Shown here piece after piece: positions 60,740 to 64,000 of a stretch of 64,000 nucleotides of DNA. The stretch covers positions 1,550,001 through 1,614,000 of the forward strand of contig NZ_CP162553.1 in the NCBI RefSeq assembly GCF_040939785.1. Reading direction: 5' to 3'. The first letter of the stretch is position 1. Each line of letters opens with the position of its first letter. Source of the stretch: Bradyrhizobium lupini. Lineage in GTDB: Bacteria; Pseudomonadota; Alphaproteobacteria; Rhizobiales; Xanthobacteraceae. A model generated the notes under the pieces. The model was given only the letters and a program-made list of their open reading frames with translations. It was not told where the DNA came from and ran no database searches. Position numbers and translations under genes: made by a program.

Positions 60740-62062
60740 GTGGTCAACCACAAAATCTCGCGTCGTACGCTCTTGACGGGCACTGCCGCAGCTGGCGCGC
60801 TCAGCCTGACGGGATTGCCGGCGCGTGCCGAGGTGAACTGGAAGAAATACGCGGGGACCAAGCTCGAGGTGATCCTCGCCAAGGGGCCCCGCGGCGACAA
60901 CCTGCAAAAATACGTGAAGGAGTTCACCGAACTCACCGGCATCCAGGTCGAAGCGGAGCAGATTCCCGAGCAGCAGCAGCGCCAAAAGGTGGTGATCGAG
61001 TTCACCTCGGGACGGCCGAGCTTCGACGTCGTCCATCTCAGCTACCATGTGCAGAAGCGGCAATTCGAGAAGGCCGGCTGGCTCGCCGACTTGACGCCCT
61101 TCATGAAGGACCCGGCGCTCACCGCGGCCGATCTCGTCGAGGGCGACTTCTCGGCAGCCGGCCTGCAATACGCCAGGAACGACAAGGGCCAGATGCTGTC
61201 GCTGCCGTGGTCGGTCGATTATTTCATCCTCTACTACAACAAGGAGCTGTTCGAGAAGAAGGGCGTCACCGTTCCCAAGACCCTCGACGAGATGGCTGCG
61301 GCGGCCGAGAAGCTCACCGATACCAAGGAAGGGATCTACGGCTTTGTCGGGCGCGGCTTACGCAACGCCAACATGGCGATGTGGAGCAACTTCTTCCTCA
61401 ACTATGGCGGGGAATTCCTCGACGCCAAGGGCAACATCCTGACGGACGGTCCGGAAGCCATTGCGGCGACCAAGCTCTATCAGACGCTCCTGACGAAATC
61501 GGCACCTCCAGGCGTCGCCGGCTTCAACTGGATGGAGTCGATGGCCTCGTTCACGCAAGGCCGATCCGCGATGTGGATCGACGGCGTCGGCTGGGCGCCG
61601 CCGTTGGAAGACCCGGCCGCCTCGCGCGTCGTCGGCAAGGTCGGCTACACCGTCGTGCCCGCCGGCCCCAAGGGCCAATATTCCTCGACCTATGGCGACG
61701 GCATCGGCGTTGCCGCTGCGAGCAAGAACAAGGAAGCCGCCTATCTGCTCTGCCAATGGGTGGTCTCGAAAACCCAGGGCGCGCGGCTGCTGCAGGCCGG
61801 CGGCGGCGTGCCGTTCCGCAACTCCATCCTTGGCGATCCCGAGGTCCAGAAGGGCGTCAAGACCAAGGAATGGCTGCAATCGGTGATCGATTCCGGCAAG
61901 ATCAGCAAGCTGGGCCTGCCCGTCGTTATTCCCGTCGCCGAATTCCGCGATATCGTCGGCGCCGCGGTCACTGCGACCTTGTCCGGCGCCGATCCTGCCG
62001 CCGAGCTGAAGAAGGCCAACGATCAGTACCGGCCGATCCTGGAGCGTAGCGAGAAGGCGTGA
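60740..62062 (+). CDS. ABC transporter extracellular solute-binding protein (sugar type)
   Basis: Periplasmic binding protein of 440 residues. A twin-arginine type signal (SRRTLLTGTAAAGALSLTG) is followed by the family 1 solute-binding fold: LEVILAKGPRGDNLQKYVKEF, LPWSVDYFILYYNKELFEKKG, SFTQGRSAMWIDGVGW. Sugar or polyol uptake is likely by family; the ligand is unknown. GTG 60740 is chosen because AGGGAGGG precedes it by suitable spacing. It overlaps the first permease gene by four bases (GTGA). Confidence 0.87.
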   Translation: MVNHKISRRTLLTGTAAAGALSLTGLPARAEVNWKKYAGTKLEVILAKGPRGDNLQKYVKEFTELTGIQVEAEQIPEQQQRQKVVIEFTSGRPSFDVVHLSYHVQKRQFEKAGWLADLTPFMKDPALTAADLVEGDFSAAGLQYARNDKGQMLSLPWSVDYFILYYNKELFEKKGVTVPKTLDEMAAAAEKLTDTKEGIYGFVGRGLRNANMAMWSNFFLNYGGEFLDAKGNILTDGPEAIAATKLYQTLLTKSAPPGVAGFNWMESMASFTQGRSAMWIDGVGWAPPLEDPAASRVVGKVGYTVVPAGPKGQYSSTYGDGIGVAAASKNKEAAYLLCQWVVSKTQGARLLQAGGGVPFRNSILGDPEVQKGVKTKEWLQSVIDSGKISKLGLPVVIPVAEFRDIVGAAVTATLSGADPAAELKKANDQYRPILERSEKA

Positions 62063-62997
62063 GTGCGTTGACACAATCGACTCCGGGCGCGGCACAGTCT
62101 GAAGCCGCGCCGGAGAAGGAGTTGCGGCCGCCGTCCTACTGGCCGTTCGTGGTCCCGGCGCTGGTCGTCGTGATCGCGATCATCATCTTTCCGTGGGTCT
62201 TCACGATCTGGATGAGCCTGAACGAGTGGAAGGTCGGCTCCTCGACCACCTTCGTTGGCTTGTCCAATTATCTGCGGCTGACGAGCGATCCCCGCTTCAT
62301 CGAGGCCGTCGGGCACACACTGGTCTACACCATACTGTCCGTGCTGCTGCCGCTCGTGCTCGGCACGTTTGCGGCCGTAGTGTTTCACCAGAAATTCCCT
62401 GGCCGCGGCTTTCTGCGCGGCGTCTTCATCATGCCGATGATGGCGACGCCGGTGGCGATCGCGCTGGTCTGGACCATGATGTTCCACCCGCAGCTCGGCG
62501 TACTGAACTATCTGCTGTCACTGGTCGGAATCCCCGCGCAGCTCTGGGTATTCCATCCCGCGACCGTCATTCCCTCGCTGGTGCTGGTCGAGACCTGGCA
62601 ATGGACGCCGCTGGTCATGCTGATCGTACTCGGCGGCCTGGCAGCGATCCCGACCGAGCCTTACGAAAGTGCACAGATCGACGGCGCCAGCATCTGGCAG
62701 GTGTTCCGCTTCATCACCCTGCCGCTGATCATGCCGTTCCTGTTCATCGCCGGCATGATCCGCATGATCGATGCCGTGAAGAGCTTCGACATCATTTTCG
62801 CGATCACGCAGGGCGGTCCGGGATCGGCGTCGGAGACGATCAACATCTATCTCTACAGCGTCGCCTTCTCCTATTACGACCTCGGCTACGGCTCGGCGAT
62901 CGCGGTCGTGTTCTTCCTGCTGATCGTTCTGCTCGCGGCGGTGATGCTTTATGCACGCCAACGCATGCTGTGGACCGAGATCGCGAGCGGCACATGA
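62059..62997 (+). CDS. ABC sugar transporter permease (MalF type)
   Basis: Inner-membrane permease of 312 residues with about six helices. The first (YWPFVVPALVVVIAIIIFPWVFTIWMS) is preceded by a 25-residue cytoplasmic tail. The EAA loop is EPYESAQIDGASIWQVFRFITLPLI. GTG 62059 overlaps the binding-protein stop and the stop overlaps the next ATG, both by four bases, so the three genes are translated together. Confidence 0.9.
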   Translation: MSALTQSTPGAAQSEAAPEKELRPPSYWPFVVPALVVVIAIIIFPWVFTIWMSLNEWKVGSSTTFVGLSNYLRLTSDPRFIEAVGHTLVYTILSVLLPLVLGTFAAVVFHQKFPGRGFLRGVFIMPMMATPVAIALVWTMMFHPQLGVLNYLLSLVGIPAQLWVFHPATVIPSLVLVETWQWTPLVMLIVLGGLAAIPTEPYESAQIDGASIWQVFRFITLPLIMPFLFIAGMIRMIDAVKSFDIIFAITQGGPGSASETINIYLYSVAFSYYDLGYGSAIAVVFFLLIVLLAAVMLYARQRMLWTEIASGT

Positions 62998-63818
62998 GTC
63001 CAAGGCAAATCATCGGCAAGATCGGCCTGTGGTTCTCGGTGTTCCTCATCGTGTCGCCGGCGATCCTGTTCTTTCTCTGGATGCTGTCGCTGTCGCTCAA
63101 ATTCGAGATCGACAACGCCGCATACCCGCCGGTGTTCTTTCCCGAGCATGTCGCCTGGAAAAACTATGCCGACGTGCTCGCCTCCAACCGCTTTCTGACC
63201 TATTTCATCAACAGCCTGATCGTCACCGGCAGTGCGACGCTGCTTGCCCTGCTCGTCGGCGTTCCCGCCGGCTACGGCATCGCACGCATGGCCGCGCATA
63301 AATCCGCGATCGTGATCCTGATCGCCCGCATCACGCCGGGCCTGTCCTATCTGATCCCGCTGTTTCTCATGTTCCAGTGGCTGGGACTGCTCGGCACGCT
63401 GGTGCCGCAGATCATCATCCACCTCGTGGTCACGGTGCCGATCGTGATCTGGATTATGATCGGCTATTTCGAGACGACGCCAATGGAGCTGGAAGAAGCA
63501 GCCCTCATCGACGGCGCCACGCGCTGGCAGGTCTTCCGCCATGTCGCGCTGCCGATCGCCAAGCCTGGCATCGCGGTCGCTTTCATTCTCGCCGTGATCT
63601 TCTCCTGGAACAACTTTGTCTTTGGCATCGTGCTGGCCGGACGCGAGACACGCACCTTGCCAGTCGCGGTCTACAACATGATCTCGTTCGACCAATTGAG
63701 CTGGGGGCCGCTCGCGGCCGCCGCGCTGATCGTCACCCTTCCGGTGCTGCTGCTCACGGTGTTCGCCCAGCGACAGATCGTCGCCGGGCTCACCGCGGGT
63801 GCCGTCAAGGGCGGGTAG
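62994..63818 (+). CDS. ABC sugar transporter permease (MalG type)
   Basis: Second permease, 274 residues with six helices (LWFSVFLIVSPAILFFLWMLSLSLK first). The EAA loop is PMELEEAALIDGATRWQVFRHVALPIAKPG. It completes the channel with the upstream permease. No ATPase gene follows on the plus strand before the window ends, so the energising subunit is encoded elsewhere. It ends two bases before the stop of a minus-strand gene. Confidence 0.9.
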   Translation: MSPRQIIGKIGLWFSVFLIVSPAILFFLWMLSLSLKFEIDNAAYPPVFFPEHVAWKNYADVLASNRFLTYFINSLIVTGSATLLALLVGVPAGYGIARMAAHKSAIVILIARITPGLSYLIPLFLMFQWLGLLGTLVPQIIIHLVVTVPIVIWIMIGYFETTPMELEEAALIDGATRWQVFRHVALPIAKPGIAVAFILAVIFSWNNFVFGIVLAGRETRTLPVAVYNMISFDQLSWGPLAAAALIVTLPVLLLTVFAQRQIVAGLTAGAVKGG

Positions 63819-64000
63819 CTACTCCGCCGGTGCCGCGTGCATGTCCGCGTGCGGCATGTAGGACTCGCTCGCGCCGAGCCGGCTGGCCGCGAACAAACCG
63901 GCGGCCATCACGGCATAGGCGAACGCGACCGCGGGCGTGACGCCAAAGCCGCCGCCGATGCCGACGGCTTCGCCGTGCATGAAGCCGAAGTAGGTCAGGA
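63819..64000 (-). CDS. C-terminal end of a membrane transporter, truncated by the window
   Basis: Only the last 60 codons are seen. The stop is at 63819-63821. The fragment LTYFGFMHGEAVGIGGGFGV, TPAVAFAYAVMAAGLFAASR and the tail SYMPHADMHAAPAE contains one clear membrane helix and a soluble end. The pattern recalls the last part of an NCS2/AzgA-type purine permease, but this is a weak guess because so little is visible. Confidence 0.5.
   Translation of the reverse strand, partial: LTYFGFMHGEAVGIGGGFGVTPAVAFAYAVMAAGLFAASRLGASESYMPHADMHAAPAE

Overview
The window looks like chromosome of a Bradyrhizobium or very close relative. It is GC-rich throughout and carries the complete microaerobic respiration block typical of that group: fixNOQP, fixGHIS, fixL, fixJ, a single-domain response regulator and fixK2. 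The inferred proteins have the lengths I recall for B. diazoefficiens (FixN 549, FixQ 54, FixI 730, FixL 505, FixK2 232 residues), and FixK2 has cysteine at position 183. I see no rRNA, tRNA, CRISPR array, insertion sequence or prophage.

Layout. 0-10 kb: an HWE-type histidine kinase, an enolase-superfamily enzyme, a CcdA-like protein, an overlapping LysR-XRE regulator pair, a probable small RNA, an L,D-transpeptidase and an enoyl-CoA hydratase. 9-21 kb: a frameshifted beta-decarboxylating dehydrogenase, a zinc alcohol dehydrogenase, a CoA-transferase, glycogen synthase, an MpaB-type protein, a patatin/3-hydroxybutyrate dehydrogenase pair with a divergent LysR gene, a thioredoxin-fold protein, two small secreted proteins around a duplicated operator-like sequence, and an MFS gene. 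21.9-35 kb: the fix block. fixNOQP and fixGHIS run on the minus strand, each behind a FixK2 box. A USP-CBS pair precedes them, and fixL, fixJ, the response regulator and fixK2 run on the plus strand. FixL would sense oxygen and phosphorylate FixJ, FixJ would activate fixK2, and FixK2 would switch on the cbb3 oxidase (NOQP) and its copper and redox assembly factors (GHIS).

35-42 kb: a minus-strand run of ABC exporter, glycogen-debranching-type enzyme, PRC-barrel protein and MFS gene, facing a family 4 glycosyltransferase. 42-54 kb: an alkylsulfatase-like enzyme, a TRAP transporter with fused DctQM, trans-aconitate methyltransferase, an SDR lacking its catalytic tyrosine, a UBP zinc-finger protein, a second beta-decarboxylating dehydrogenase, a DHA2-type exporter and a B12-binding radical-SAM protein. 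54.7-60.7 kb: a tightly packed run encoding a 2Fe-2S subunit, a molybdenum hydroxylase, a flavocytochrome-c-type flavoprotein, SoxX, SoxY, SoxZ and SoxA. There is no SoxB or SoxCD in the window, and SoxY has an unusual C-terminus. 60.7-63.8 kb: an ABC uptake system, then the 3' end of a minus-strand membrane protein.

Four genes are interrupted by small indels that leave both halves well conserved: the dehydrogenase at 9.3-10.3 kb, fixL, the MFS gene after fixK2, and the ABC exporter (twice). The density and the homopolymer or GC-dinucleotide context make base-calling or assembly error a serious possibility. If real, the fixL lesion would affect the oxygen-control circuit. Palindromic intergenic repeats of at least three families lie at 10.4, 14.5, 42.3 and 49.5 kb.
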